Program-made: the position numbers and the translations under genes
Source of the DNA: Ciona savignyi
Lineage: Eukaryota > Chordata > Ascidiacea > Phlebobranchia > Cionidae
Assembly: GCA_000149265.1 (NCBI GenBank)
Contig: CH002949.1
Span: 23,542-87,541, forward strand
Length of the DNA: 64,000 nucleotides
Direction: 5' to 3'
The notes under the pieces: model-generated
Seen by the model: only the letters and a program-made list of their open reading frames with translations
Told to the model about the DNA's origin: nothing
The model's database searches: none
Shown here: in pieces, positions 12,701-24,576 of the stretch
Position numbering within the stretch: the first letter of the stretch is position 1
How the letters are laid out: the number at the start of each line of letters is the position of its first letter

Positions 12701-15700
12701 TCTTTCCCATTTTTCAAATTTTTATTAAAGGTCCTGCTTCGTGTTTTCTTCGTACAAACAAAAACCAAACCAAACTAAACTAAAACTGTAACGACCGTTT
12801 TATTGAATTGTTGAAGCCACCGATTCTTATATAACATATTATTAAAAACTTCGTAACAAGCTTATCACAAGTTCGAATATTGGCCAATAAAAAAAACAGA
12901 TGAATAAACTCATTAAACAACTTTATTTATTCAATAAATATAACAGTTCATAAACAGGTTGACACTCTCTTATTTTATATCTTTTTTAATAAATGTATTT
13001 TTCGAAAAAAATTGTCGGTAAACGCTTAAGGAACGACTACATTAAAGTTAAATAATTAATAAATAAGTAACTTATTTTTCTGGGCCCACTTTCTGTATGG
13101 ACAAGACCGCAAAATATTGGTTGGACTTCGGCCATTTAAATTCGTGGTTGAGTCTTTAAGTCTGCTCTATCGATGTACAGCGTTGACAAACAAATTAAAG
13201 GTAATTGAACTTCGGTCGAATACTGCGGTTTGCAAAAGAAGTAAAGCTTTAGCGCAAAGTTCAAGTCGAGTTAAGGTTGCTACGCCAATTAACGAAAGAA
13301 CCCAGCGGATTAATGGGTTTACCGAATTAAAGAAACATTTCTGTCATATACAACACATTACAATAGCTCCGTTAACCCGACGGTGGGCGCGAGGTGATCT
13401 GACGATTGCCCGTGTGTTAACCCCTTGGTTTTCCCATTTACGGGAATAAACATGAATATCCTATCCTATCCTATCCTACACGATTAAATATCTAGACCAG
13501 CGGTTCTCAAACTTTTTTTTAAAAATTACGCAACGGTCCCCTAGCAATTTTTTAAATGACTCACGGTCCCCTGGAAAAATAGGAAAGTAAAACGAAAAAT
13601 TTAGCAACGTTAAAATTCTAAAACAAAACATATTAACCCGGATGCATGGCTTAAGGAAAAACGAGACGCCTCTAATCTTGGCATTTTTTAAATGTTTACT
13701 TCTACTATAATATGAGTTGTATTATTTCCTACTATAGTAGGAGTTCTGCAGTCTCAGATAGGCTTGTTGGTACTTTTGAATTGCACTAATGTGACATCAA
13801 ATAGCTTCTTGTGATGTCATAAATGCCGATGTAGCCTGTAAGCTTTCATGACAAATAGTGTTTGTTAAGTTGATTGGAAGAAAAGTTGCGTGAAAACTTA
13901 ATTTTACACAATATTTGTTCTTCAGAAGCGTCGTTTAAATTTTTTGGACGGTGCTTCGCGGTCCCAGAAAATGGTCTTGCGGACCCAAAAAGACCGCGGA
14001 CCCCAGTTTGAGAACCGCTGATCTAGACTGTTAAAGTTTACCAAATAAACATATTCGTGCCGAACTGATATGTTGGTAAATAAGTAATTAATAAAAATCA
14101 TTAGCGTCTTTTCTATTTAATGCTGAGTAATGCCCGCCGTTATTCACAAGAATCATCAAAAAAGTTATAAAACCCTTTTTTAAACCAAAATGAGGTTACT
14201 GCAACGAGGAAGAAAGAACATTGTATAAAAATTAGAAATTAGCAATTTGTTGTCTTCCGTTGAATTTGATTGCTGCGACAAACCGAAGTTTTATTTGAAA
14301 CCATTTAAAACTAATCTTATCGTAGCGTATGGAAATATGATGCATTTTTATATTTTCGTGTTAAAATTAAACTATGATTAATCGCGCAATACTGGTTGTT
14401 ATAATACAACTTTCAACTCGGCAAAGTTTAAGATTCCGTGATGAACGAAAAAGTAAAAGTTTTAAACACTAAAACGAATTAAACCAAATTAAAGTTTAAG
14501 GCCCGTAAGTAAATTTGTATTATCTTCTTTTGGTAGATTTTCGCATTGCGCTATCCAAAATAATTCATACGCAAAAACAAAGACGTACATCACAAGTACA
14601 CGTCGTCGCTTTATCTATTCGAATATTGCATTGTCTCGTTTTAATACCGACAGAATATTCAACTGGATAATTGTGTATTCGCCGGTTGACGTACGCTATC
14701 AAACCAAACATCCGGCTTCTGTCCGTCAAATTACTAATCACACAAACGCTCGACGCTTTTCGATTTTGGATGGCGCTATTTGTTTGTTTTCTGTCGTAAA
14801 CAGCTTTCAATCTATTTTGCAGTCTAAAGGTTATACTTTAATCTTTACTCTATTACACTTTGTAGTAAGCAATTTAACGTAGGATTTGATGAATCATGAA
14901 TAAGGGATCCATGTAAGGTGACACATAACAGATCAATCAATAATACGTTTCGGGAAAAACGAATAACCATCCTTGTTTTGTTCTGAGGCAAATGATTAAT
15001 TACGTTAAGACTGTTCGAAATCTTTTTGAACAAAAAACAAGTTACAATAGGAAATTGTATTTTTATTTTATTTAACACGTTTTAAAAGTGCAGAAACTAT
15101 CCATGCATTTTAGTAGTTATGTTGTTGGGGTATCTTAATATGCATGTTAATCACAAGTTTAAAAAAAATTGTAATACAAAGGAGCATGCATAACGATACG
15201 TCCGACCGGTTAGTCTGGTCGTTTAGTGCGAAGCCTTTCATTCGAAAGGTAGCAGGTTCGATACTGGTCGCTAGCTAGTCAGTTGTATCCTGGGGCAAGG
15301 CACTTAGCAGACATTGCCTGAACCCAGCAGATTAATGGTTTCTACCAAATTGAAGTAACATATGAACCATACACAACACAACGCAATAGCTCCGGTAACC
15401 CGACGGTGGGCGCTAGGTGATCTGATGATTACCCGTGTGTTAACCCATTTCGTTTTCCTATTCACTGGGATAAACATGAATATCCTATCCTATCCTAATA
15501 GCAATATTAATATGAATTAATGTTGTCTTAGTATTAGTGATAATTGACAGACAGATCTAACACTTTGGCCTTTCTCCAGGAGTTGCTTAAAATGTTCATG
15601 ACCTCAATGGTACTGTGCCATGAAAGTGGAGGGCTGGGTCCATCCATACAACTGCTCCATCATCATATCATACGTTCTCCGTTGGATACTGCCAAGCTGG

Positions 15701-18700
15701 CAGTGCCTTCCTTTTTATATGCTCTTCAAAATAATATGTTTTTCTTGTCCCTGTCAAACATGGATGCACCTACGCAGCAGGTGAGTTAAAGTATGACAAG
15801 TTTAATAACTATAATGACTATTTATTTTAATATATATGACTATCTATGACTATTATTTTACTTAAGGGAGTTTTGATGCTGGTCTTTAGCGAGTTGACTG
15901 TGACCTTGGGCAAGGGCCTAAGGGGACATTGCCCAAACCCAGTGGTTTAAGGGGTTCTATATAAATTAAAGGGTTTTAATCATACACAACACACTTCGAT
16001 GGCTACAGTAAATTGAAGGATGGTGTATGGTTGTGTGGCCGGTTGATTAACGCGACCGATACATATACAGACTTACATACAAAAAACCCTCCATATGGGT
16101 TCGTAACTAAAGCCGGTAAAAAAAAACTTGAAGGATGGTGCAAGATAATCAGACAGCTGCCCATTTAAGAACACTTCCTCCCTTAATTGCACGATAATCT
16201 GACGATTTCCTGTGTGTTAACGCCACTTTCGTTTTTGCATTCACGGGAGTACACAGATATTGATTTGTAACTTCTAATATTATTTCAATCTAGGAAATAC
16301 AATATTTATTACTGTATTAAAGAATCTTGCCATATTGTTGCGATGTCTAAGATGTAATTGTACACCGAAGATACCAACAATCGTAAAAAACTCTTCAAAA
16401 GTTTTGTGTTTTATTTTTTAACCAAAATAATTTTTATTTATAATTTCTAAGAAATGCATTTTTTTCTGCAGGTCCTTTTAGAACTTAAAATCCCTTTTAC
16501 TGCCCTTTTATGTGTCTTTCTATTGGGAAGAAAATTGTCAGTTCAGCAATGGTTATCAATATTTTTGATGTTTGCTGGTAAGTATTTTACCTTCATTGTG
16601 TCAAATTTAAATGTTTTCCTTTTAGGTGCAAGAGCTTAATTTTGATCATGTCATTGTGCCATGATATTAATCATTGTGCCAATACCGTTTTGTTTAAAAT
16701 CATTGAAATCATAGAAGCTATCATTAGTACATAAATCGGCAAAATAGGTTTTCACTTTAATAGTTATTGCACCGAAACACAATTAGAAGGAAAGGTTAAA
16801 GCTGTTTTGCGTTTTAATTCTATGTTTACCCTTGGCTAACAATCAGCCTAAATATGGACTTTCATTGTTTGTTTATTAAATTAACTTTATCCCTGGGTGG
16901 GAAGAGGGGAAGGTGTTATAAAACATGAAGTCACATATATGCAAGGACACAAATAACCAGTGAGCTTAAATCTAAGGAAATTAACAAAGCTGCTCTGCAG
17001 TATATCACCTGTATGGCCCGTTTGTACAATGGGTCTAGCAGGATATATACAGTTTAACATATAAACAATGACACGTAGTTTAATCCACATCTGTAAACAC
17101 ACTGCTCATGCCTATAATACCTGGCCGTGTCATTCTATACTAAAGTTGGTACATTTGAATAAATAATTGTGATTTTTAAACCAAAAAACGGGTATCAAGA
17201 TAAGTTTAGTTTAGTTTATTTATTTTTGCCCCAGTTTTCAAAAATGGCAAACGAACATAATCACGACACAGGAACTGGAAAAGACGGCAAAACGAACAGT
17301 CGTTAAAACACGTCATTAAAAAAGGATATAATTTAATAAATATAGCGGACGCGGCCGCCAAACCTCGGCGAAAGAACAATATTAAGCGATCAAAATTTAA
17401 CCAAGACCAAGCGATATAGATTATTTTCTATGTGGATTGTGTATCACAGTTTATAAACATTATAATTTTCCGAGGGACAGGTTTAATTGAGTATTACTCT
17501 GCTGCTGATACAAAATCTGCAGTCAACAGTGATCAACCAGTTACTATTGCTTCTAATGAGAATTTTATGGTTGGTCTTTTTGCTGTGGTAGTTGGCTCCC
17601 TCTGCTCAGCTATAGCCGGTAACTATATCATGTTGTGAAATAGCTTAAACTTAAACTGTGGTGGTTAGTACTATAGTATAGCCCAACCGAATCCAATGGG
17701 CTAAAGAAACGTATATTGAGTGCCTTAATTAAAGTAGTCCGATAGGTTAGTCTATGTGGGTTAAGTGCGTAGCCTTTTAGTCGAAGGGTTACAGGTTCGA
17801 AACTGTTCGCTAGCTAGTCTGTGTGTCCTTGGGTAAGGCACTTAATGGACATTGCTTAAACCCAGCAGATAATGGGTTCTACCTAGTTACAAGANNNNNN
17901 NNNNNNNNNNNNNNNNNNNNNNNNNNNNNNNNNNNNNNNNNNNNNNNNNNNNNNNNNNNNNNNNNNNNNNNNNNNNNNNNNNNNNNNNNNNNNNTCAACA
18001 CACTGCAATAGCTCCAGTCCAACGGTGGGCACGAGGTAATCTGACGATTATTGTGTGTTAACCCCCTGGGGTTTTTTATTTTTATAATTCGTATTATTTT
18101 TACATTCCTATCTATTTTTAACGATAAAAGAATAATTAATTTCACCCTCCCAAAAACAGGTTCGAAACTGTTCGCTAGCTAGTATGTGTGTCCTTGGGTA
18201 AGGCACTTAATGGACATTGCTTAAACCCAGCAGATAATGGGTTCTACCTAGTTAAAGGAACGTGTGTATTATACACAACACACTGCAATAGCTCCAGTCC
18301 AACGGTGGGCACGAGGTAATCTGACGATTATTGTGTGTTAACCCCCTTGGTTTTTTATTTTTATAATTCGTATTATTTTTACATTCCTATCTATTTTTAA
18401 CGATAAAAGAATAATTAATTTCACCCTCCCAAAATAGACGTTTAAAATATCTCCCACCTTAGGGGTTTACTTCGAAAAGATTATAAAAACCAACGACACC
18501 TCCTTATGGATTCGCAATTTTCAACTTTACGTATGGTCTGTTCCGATTTCCTTCATCGCGTCTTTTATCAACGACTGGAGAAAAATTAAAGAGAACGGAT
18601 TTTTCTCCGGTTACAATCACCTTATTTGGTGTCTTATATGTAAGTGTAGTTTTTAAATAGGTGTAGTATATGCACGACATTTGAATTAATGGTTCAGTTA

Positions 18701-20926
18701 TCTTGCAATTTTACTTGCCAATTACAAATTTCTGAAATTTTTTTATCAAACTAATTATTATTTTAAAACCAGACCAAAATATCTGTCACTAAAGGAATAA
18801 TAATAGAATAGAATAGGATATAAATATGTTTTATGCCCCTAAATGGAAACAAAGGGGGTTAACACACAGACAATCGTTAGATCCCCTCGCTACGACCGTC
18901 GGGTTACCGAAGCTATTGCAGTGTGTTGTGCATGATTCAGGCGTTCCTTTAATTTAATAGAACCATTAATCCGCTGGGTTCAGGCAATGTCCGTTAAGTG
19001 CTTTGCCTAAGGACACAATCGACCAGCGAATGGTCTCGGACCTGTAAACCTTCGGCTGAAAGACGACGCACTAATCAACCAAGCTAATCGGGTCAGAATA
19101 AATATTTCTTCTGAGAATCTACAATACCAGCAACAGCACAACAACATTTCTTAGAAAAATCCAACCGCCACGAACGCACTTAATACTTTTACTTGTGTTT
19201 AGCATTAAACTAGCGGCCACAAATTACCAAACATGTTTTGACATAAACTATCGCCAGTCTGGTCTGTCTCACGTCATAATGTGTTGTTTTTTTATGTCGA
19301 TAATAACGCCCGTTAATAGATTAGCATCTGTGTGTTGTAATCGGCCAACTTAGTGTTCAAGTGGCATCGAATGTTACCAATAATTTAAATGCACACTCCG
19401 CAAAACTCAGTAACCAGACAAATATGTAATAACTCCACCGACGTTATATGGTCCAAGGTCCAAACATCAACTGAATGACTCTAGCTGGCTTATTATTTTT
19501 TTTATTTTTTTTTACTGAGCCATGTTTCAAACCCATCATGTGCTCGTCACCAGGACCGTTTTTTTGTATAAGAGTCGGTGTATTTTATGTATCGGTCGCG
19601 TTAACCATTTGGCCACACAACTGTACTATCTCGCTGGCTTATCATTTGAACAGAAACCGTATGTGGCATAATGCCATTCTTCGTCTTTTCCAATTTCTAA
19701 TAATCTTCTTTTTATTTTTCAGTTCTCTCTGCGTTTTCTGGACTCATTATATCCATCGTTCTCCTATATTCGAACAACATTACCAAGTGCTTCGCTACGT
19801 CACTGTCTATAATACTATCTACTATTGCTTCGTTCTACTTATTTAACTATCATATAGGTAAGACGAACTACCAAATTGATAAGAAGATTATACGAAATAG
19901 AGACTGTATTTGTCCGGCCGGTTAGTCTGGCGGTTAAGAGCGTCGCCTTTCAATCGAAAGGTTGTAGGGACGAAACTAATCGCAAGCTAGTCAGTTGTGT
20001 CCTTGGGCAAGGCACTTTACGGACATTGCCTGAACACAGCGGGTTAATGGGTTCTACCAAATTAAAGGAACGTGTCTATCATATACAACACACTGCAATA
20101 GCTCCGGTAACCCGACAGTGGGCGTGAGGTGATCTGACGATTACTCGTATGTTAACCCCCCTGGTTTTCCCATTAACAGGGATAAACATGAATATCCTAT
20201 TCTATAAGAAATATAATATAATACGTTTATTGCTATTAGTGGGATAGCAATGCGGATCAGATTCCCTCCTGCCCACAGTCTGGTAACTTGTGCTCGCGTT
20301 TGCCACGTTACCCTGGGGCGCATAGGTCCGACATTATGTTTGAATGTTTTCAAAATATTTTAAACGAGCACCAGGGTGCTTAAATAGTTCCAGTATCCAT
20401 AAACGCCTTTATTTCTGGATAATGCTATTAATGTTCATTATCCCGTCGCTAACTTCGTGGGTAATCTTTTAACCGAAACGTTGATAGAAAATGTTCTCAT
20501 AGCTAGTCAGTTATGTTCTTAGGCCAGGTATTTAGCGGTCATCGCCTAGAGCCAGTGGATTACTACGTTGTAGTAAAATTAAAAGAAAGGTTCAGTCATA
20601 CACAACATAACATAGCTCCGGTGACACGACGGTGGGTGCGAGGTAATCTGACCATCGACGATATGCTAAATATTTTGTTAAGTCCTAAACCTTGGTTCAA
20701 TCCAATGTTAAAAAGGTAGCCGTGGTAGTATTAAATAATTGCAATTAAAGTACTTAAAAATGTCTTCAGCTATTAACTGAACGAAGTATTTGACATTACT
20801 CAATTTTCAGGTTGGTATTTCATCTGTGGTACTAGCCTCGTGTGTTGTTCGATATTTTTCTACACCGTCCCGCTGAAGTGCCAAAGTACTAAGGAACCCC
20901 CCGCCGAACACCTTGCTTCTCCGTGA
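9741..20926 (+). CDS. SLC35A: SLC35A-type nucleotide-sugar transporter
   Basis: Golgi membrane antiporter of the SLC35A family (CMP-sialic acid, UDP-galactose or UDP-GlcNAc import in exchange for the nucleoside monophosphate). Seven exons join in perfect phase: 9741-9881, 15580-15780, 16472-16577, 17475-17618, 18463-18639, 19723-19857 and 20811-20926, giving 339 residues, normal for the family. Family landmarks in order: the N-terminal helix with VYAVLVRYT, LAVPSFLYALQNNMFFLSLSN, LELKIPFTALLCVFLLGRKLS, SAIAGVYFEKIIKTNDTSLW, NNITKCFATSLSIILSTIAS and the last helix LVCCSIFFYT. Substrate cannot be told from sequence alone; it lies near the SLC35A1/A2/A3 group. The exon 4 acceptor was set at 17475 because it keeps the helix alignment; 17481 would drop two residues. 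Intron 1 is 5.7 kb and full of repeats, and intron 4 holds the N gap. The gene ends tail to tail with the Kv1 gene. Confidence 0.92.
10324..10605 (-). repeat. Family A SINE
   Basis: The inverted tail is partly duplicated (TCATGTTTATCCC then TTCATGTTTATTTAAATGGG). Confidence 0.65.
11656..11953 (-). repeat. Family A SINE
   Basis: Full length, in SLC35A intron 1. Confidence 0.75.
12660..12782 (+). repeat. Family C repeat, diverged, with alternative 3' part
   Basis: Contains GACGTGTTCTAACGACTG and then GTCCTGCTTCGTGTTTTCTT before the AAACTAAACT tail. The last part also occurs alone, inverted, near 10917-10962 and 23928-23972. Confidence 0.45.
13301..13477 (+). repeat. Family A SINE, 5' truncated
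   Basis: Starts at CCCAGCGGATTAATGGG; three ATCCT units at the end. Confidence 0.7.
13498..14020. mobile_element. hAT-like non-autonomous element, 523 bp
   Basis: Terminal inverted repeat CAGCGGTTCTCAAACT at both ends; perfect 8-bp duplication ATCTAGAC at 13490-13497 and 14021-14028, the hAT hallmark. No transposase frame. Lies in SLC35A intron 1. Confidence 0.85.
14029..15180. other. SLC35A intron 1 sequence without recognised features
   Basis: AT-rich; short opposite-strand open frames near 14565-15078 have no splice context or domain and are not called. Confidence 0.4.
15202..15496 (+). repeat. Family A SINE (tRNA-headed, ATCCT tail), full length; reference copy
   Basis: Defines the family: a tRNA-like head with an A-box region (TTAGTCTGG) and a B box (GCAGGTTCGATACTGG), an anticodon-arm-like hairpin (CTTTCATTCGAAAG), a conserved body (GCTAGCTAGTC, AGGCACTTA, CAATAGCTCCGGTAACCCGA) and a 3' end TAAACATGAATATCC followed by ATCCT repeats. 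No long frame; RNA polymerase III transcription is inferred from the boxes. Confidence 0.8.
15890..16262 (+). repeat. Degenerate family A SINE split by a family B insertion
   Basis: Two halves (to about 16027 and from about 16129) flank the family B copy, with a duplicated TGAAGGATGGTG at both junctions. Confidence 0.6.
16028..16128 (+). repeat. Family B SINE (Leu/Ser-tRNA-like head)
   Basis: TGTGTGGCCGGTTGATTAACG head, GACCGATACATATACAGACT, a damaged B box (GGGTTCGTAACT) and an A-rich tail. Flanked by a direct repeat TGAAGGATGGTG. Confidence 0.7.
17196..17420 (-). repeat. Family C repeat
   Basis: Minus-sense copy starting TTTAGTTTAGTTTATTT and running through GACGCGGCCGCC to about 17420. 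Ends 54 bases before SLC35A exon 4. Confidence 0.6.
17733..18068 (+). repeat. Family A SINE interrupted by the assembly gap
   Basis: Head before, body after the N run; nearly identical to the next copy. Confidence 0.65.
17789..18436 (+). repeat. Tandem duplication of about 280 bp around the gap
   Basis: 17789-18156 (with gap) and 18157-18436 are near identical, including the non-SINE flank CGATAAAAGAATAATTAATT. Probably an assembly artefact. Confidence 0.7.
17895..17994. other. Assembly gap of exactly 100 N
   Basis: Lies in SLC35A intron 4. By comparison with the neighbouring duplicate only about 20 bases are really missing. Confidence 0.99.
18807..19094 (-). repeat. Family A SINE
   Basis: Full length, between SLC35A exons 5 and 6. 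Confidence 0.7.
19494..19625 (-). repeat. Family B SINE
   Basis: Inverted copy with a poly-T start, GTTTCAAACCCATCATG and the inverted head TTAACCATTTGGCCACAC. Confidence 0.7.
19912..20207 (+). repeat. Family A SINE
   Basis: Full length with a well kept head (GTTAGTCTGGCGGTTAAGAG), starting 55 bases after SLC35A exon 6. Confidence 0.75.
20495..20680 (+). repeat. Family A SINE fragment
   Basis: Diverged body without a clear tail. Confidence 0.5.
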
Positions 20927-21094
20927 ATTTGCTGTAGCGTTTTTATGGTTAACCTATTGTCCTGCCAAGTGCACTACTTACGGCGATTGGGTGATTAAGC
21001 AATTTTTGTGACATTTGTCGTTAGTTAGCTCAATTTCTCTATTGCTACATTCCAAATTGTAGCTTTACGGCGCAGCCCGTTGAAACAGCTTTGT

Positions 21095-21115
21095 TTTATT
21101 TAACTTGAAAATAAA
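21095..21115. promoter_or_regulatory. Opposed poly(A) signals of SLC35A (+) and Kv1 (-)
   Basis: AATAAA on the plus strand at 21110-21115 can serve the transporter. TTTATT at 21095-21100 reads AATAAA on the minus strand and can serve the channel. They are 9 bases apart in the 351-base gap between the two stop codons, so the two 3' UTRs would overlap or abut. Usage is inferred. Confidence 0.45.
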
Positions 21116-21277
21116 AATGACGTCATCATGAGGTCATGCGATACACGGAAACTTGAACGAATAAATATAATGACGCGATAATTGGCGCGCTGTGGTGAAG
21201 ATGAAACGCGATGGGCGGTATAGTTGGCAAATGTTCTCACAATGTTGCTATGTCTGCGAGCGACCTGGTCGAGGTAC

Positions 21278-24200
21278 TCAGACGTCCGTTTCCAACTGAA
21301 CCCTGGTGACGTTATTGTTTATTTTGTCCCGCGTTTTCCATTCGCTATTGCTCTCTATCGGCCTTGAGTGGTCGGTTCCGTTGCGCGTGGAGGAGGGGGC
21401 AGTGTCCCCGAAATCGTCCCCGTTTAGCGACTGTATGCTTCCGCCGACGCTACAAGAGCCCGACGACCGCCGTGTGTGCTTCTTTTTCCACGAGGAAAGG
21501 TAAGGGCAGGTCGATACGTGCGTGTATTTGTTTGCCTCGTCCGTGTCGGTTTCTCGGTGGTAGAAATAATTAAAGTTGGACACGATGACCGGCACTGGCA
21601 AAGCGATGAAGAGAACGCCGACGATGGCGCAAAGCGAACCGACCACTTTACCAGCAACTGTGATCGGCTTCATGTCACCATAACCAACCTGTATAAAAGA
21701 ATTGTACGTTACATCATGGATTTGGAGTATAAAAGGAGGGTACGCTGGTAAATAAGGAGTATAAAAGGGTACGTTACATTTTGGATAACTTTGAATCCAA
21801 CTACGTAAGGATATTCTTTATACAAATTTCTAAATATAACCTCCACTATAACGTTGCATGTGATAAGTTAAAAGAGCACAGTACACATTAGACTTTGTTA
21901 AAATAATAAGTTATAACAGCACAGTGCGCATTCGACTTTGTTAGAATATGCCAAGTCGCAAATTAACTAAGTGGTGTGATTACAATACCAAAACCACAAG
22001 ATATAAACTTTTATACAGAAACGTGGCAGGTTTGTAGATTTTGTAAACACGTTAAAAAAATTAAGGACTGCCATTATTACTTACTGTGGTCATGGTTACC
22101 ACCGCCCACCAAAACGCCTCCGGGATCGACTTAAAGTCTGACTTCTCGTTATCAATCTCTGCGAAGTAAACAGCAGACGAGAAGAGAACAACTCCTATGA
22201 AGAGAAAAAAGATCAGGAGACCCAATTCTCTCATCGACGCTTTCAAAGTTTGACCCAATATTTGCAATCCCTTGGAGTGACGCGATAACTTGAAAATGCG
22301 GAACACCCGCACCAGTCGAATGACTCGCAAGATGGCAAGAGACATCCCCTTTCCGTCTTCATCTGTCGCTTGTTCTTCTGTCCCAAGGCTTATAAAGTAA
22401 GGCGCGATTGCTACAATGTCTATAATGTTCATTATGTTTTTCCAGAATCTCAGTTTATCGGGGCTGCAGAGGAATCGAACGGTAACTTCCATGCTGAACC
22501 AGCAAATACATATTGTTTCTATGATCCAGAAGGGATTCGAGAACCTTCTCTCGTTCGATATCATATTTGCTGGAGTCGGTGACCGTGTGGTGGCGCTAAA
22601 GAGGGTGGTAACATTGGGCGCGACGGTAGATACACTTGCGGGCTGATACGAAGGCAAAGTTTCAAGACAAAATGAAATGATGGAGAGAAGAATGACCGAC
22701 ACAGAGATAATGGCGACGACTCGAGCGGCAGATGAACTTTCAGGATATCTGAACAAATGCATTAAGTTTATATTCAAGTGATATACAAGATAGGATAGGA
22801 TGAGGATAGGATATTCATGTTTAAGCCCGTGAATGGAAAAACCATGGGGGTTGACACATAATCACAAGATCACCTCGTACCCACCGCCGGGTTACCGGAG
22901 CTATTGCAGTGTGTTGTGTATGATTTACATGTTTCTTCAATTTGGTGGAACCCATTAATTCGCTGGATTCGGGCAATGTCCGTTAAGTGCCTTGCCAAGG
23001 ACACAACCGAGGTATTTATAAGCGCAAGCCACGTGGGCTAGATATAAATTTGGTGGCGACGAATAGCATATGTTTGCTTGCTACACGTCGGTGGTTAGGA
23101 ATGTTTTAATTTAAATATGGATTTAGGAGTTTTCAGCTATTTGTCAAAATACTGTAGGCGAAATACCATATGAGTCCAAAGCTGAAAATGTGAATGTTCG
23201 ATTTGATTCACTGTTAAAACCACTATGGTTGAAACAAAGGCCAAAATAGGCCTATTAACACCATTGATCAATACATCAACACCTATAAGTTGCATAGTTA
23301 ACCGCATTACAGCTCTGCTAATCCTATAGGCTATATAAGGCTAACTTAACACTTCCGAGAGATAATATAGCGACATTCCAAAACGCTTGTTGATCTTTTG
23401 TTCACAATTCTACCGTGTTCTATTTTTATGTTTTTAGATATGATCTGAATGTTTGTTTAAAAAAATGTGCAGCTAAATTAATTTTCCTGCTCAAATAGAA
23501 TTTGGAACATACAAATAACGGTCGTGTGGCCGAATAGTTGACGCGACCGATTGACATATACCGACTTTAATGCAAAAAATGGCCTTAGCAACGAACCGAT
23601 TACGGGTTCGAAACTAAGTCCAGTAAAAAAAATAATAATAAAAAATAAATAAAAAATAAAATGAAAAAAATAAACAAAATAACGAAAAACAACGAAAAAA
23701 AGTAAGAAGCTACTTACTCAAACAACAACCATATATCTCTTTGGAACGCGCTGGTTGGCAAGGGCTTGATTTTTTCCTTGATATAACCTTCTTCCTCTCT
23801 GAACTTACCCAGCGCCGAAGCACCGAGCTGGTAAAACTTGATTTCTTCGGTAAAAATATCAATGGGGACATTCACAGGCCGTCTTAATCGGCCACCACTC
23901 TAAAAAAATGTTGATTTATATTATTTAGTTTAATTTATTTTTTGTTTCCACGATGAAAACACGATGCAGGAGAACCCATTAATCCTCTGAGATCATGCAA
24001 TGTTCGTTAAGTGTCTTACCCAAGGACACATCCGACTAGCTAGCGACTAGTTCCGCACCTGCACCCTTACGATTGAAAGGCGACGCACTTAACCGCCAGA
24101 CTAACCGACCGGACAATTAACCGGCCGAAATATACTGTAATCAATTATTTACTTTATGTAGACTGGAACAGATTTTTGTATTGTACCCAACCATTTGCAA

Positions 24201-24576
24201 AACAGTTTCTGACATTTTAAGTTAATAGTTTGAAGGGTTACATGGATAACCGATTAGGGTTTGACAGAAGGCTTGTGTTTGCTGTCACGTTTTTGAGGGG
24301 GTTGCTAATATCAGCTGTATTTGCCTAATAATAAGATCAATGTCTAACCTGGTAATAATAAAGTATTGCGTCGAACGAGGGGCGGTTTCTGTCAAAGAAA
24401 TATTCGTTTCTGATCGGGTCGTAGTGCTGGATTCGCTGGTCCTGGTTGCCTAGCAAAGTTTCGGGGAACGTTTTCAACGTTTTATCTTGTGTTTCGTACT
24501 TCATCCCTGCGACGTTTATTGTGATCCTTTCTGAACTGATAGCACACCCGTCGAGGCCGTCACCATCTGTAATCAT
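21278..24576 (-). CDS. KCNA: Shaker-type voltage-gated potassium channel, Kv1 class
   Basis: Exons read on the minus strand: 24566 (or ATG at 24576) to 24349, 23899-23718, 22748-22085 and 21688-21278 (stop). Phases match throughout. The first two exons encode the T1 tetramerisation domain ([51 protein letters not shown]) and the linker WLLFEYPESS. The third carries S1 to the pore helix: an S1-S2 loop with an NVT glycosylation site, S4 with regularly spaced Arg/Lys ([19 protein letters not shown]), and [10 protein letters not shown]. The fourth begins VGYGD, so the selectivity filter TVGYGD is split by an intron, and continues to S6 with the Kv-type PVPVIV bend. The C-terminus ends ETDV, a class I PDZ ligand as in many Kv1 channels. 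It acts as a tetrameric delayed-rectifier or A-type channel in excitable cells. The 5' end is uncertain: TTACAG before 24566 may be an acceptor joining an upstream exon. Confidence 0.95.
22788..23010 (-). repeat. Family A SINE, head missing
   Basis: Begins 40 bases upstream of a Kv1 exon (22748) and stops at GACACAACCGA. Confidence 0.7.
23518..23700 (+). repeat. Family B SINE with long A-rich tail
   Basis: Head GTCGTGTGGCCGAATAGTTG, B box GGGTTCGAAACT, then AAATAA-type repeats up to the Kv1 exon at 23718. Confidence 0.7.
23970..24114 (-). repeat. Family A SINE, head half only
   Basis: Carries the inverted head GACTAACCGACCGG; the tail half is absent. Confidence 0.6.

Noticed and set aside
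15202..15270. SINE heads as functional tRNA genes
   Set aside because: A and B boxes are present but the copies have long non-tRNA bodies and no intact acceptor stem.
19475..19846. 123-residue plus-strand open frame
   Set aside because: Composite of an inverted family B SINE and the SLC35A exon 6 read in the wrong frame.
21306..21751. Plus-strand frames across the Kv1 last exon
   Set aside because: Antisense shadows of a well supported channel exon.
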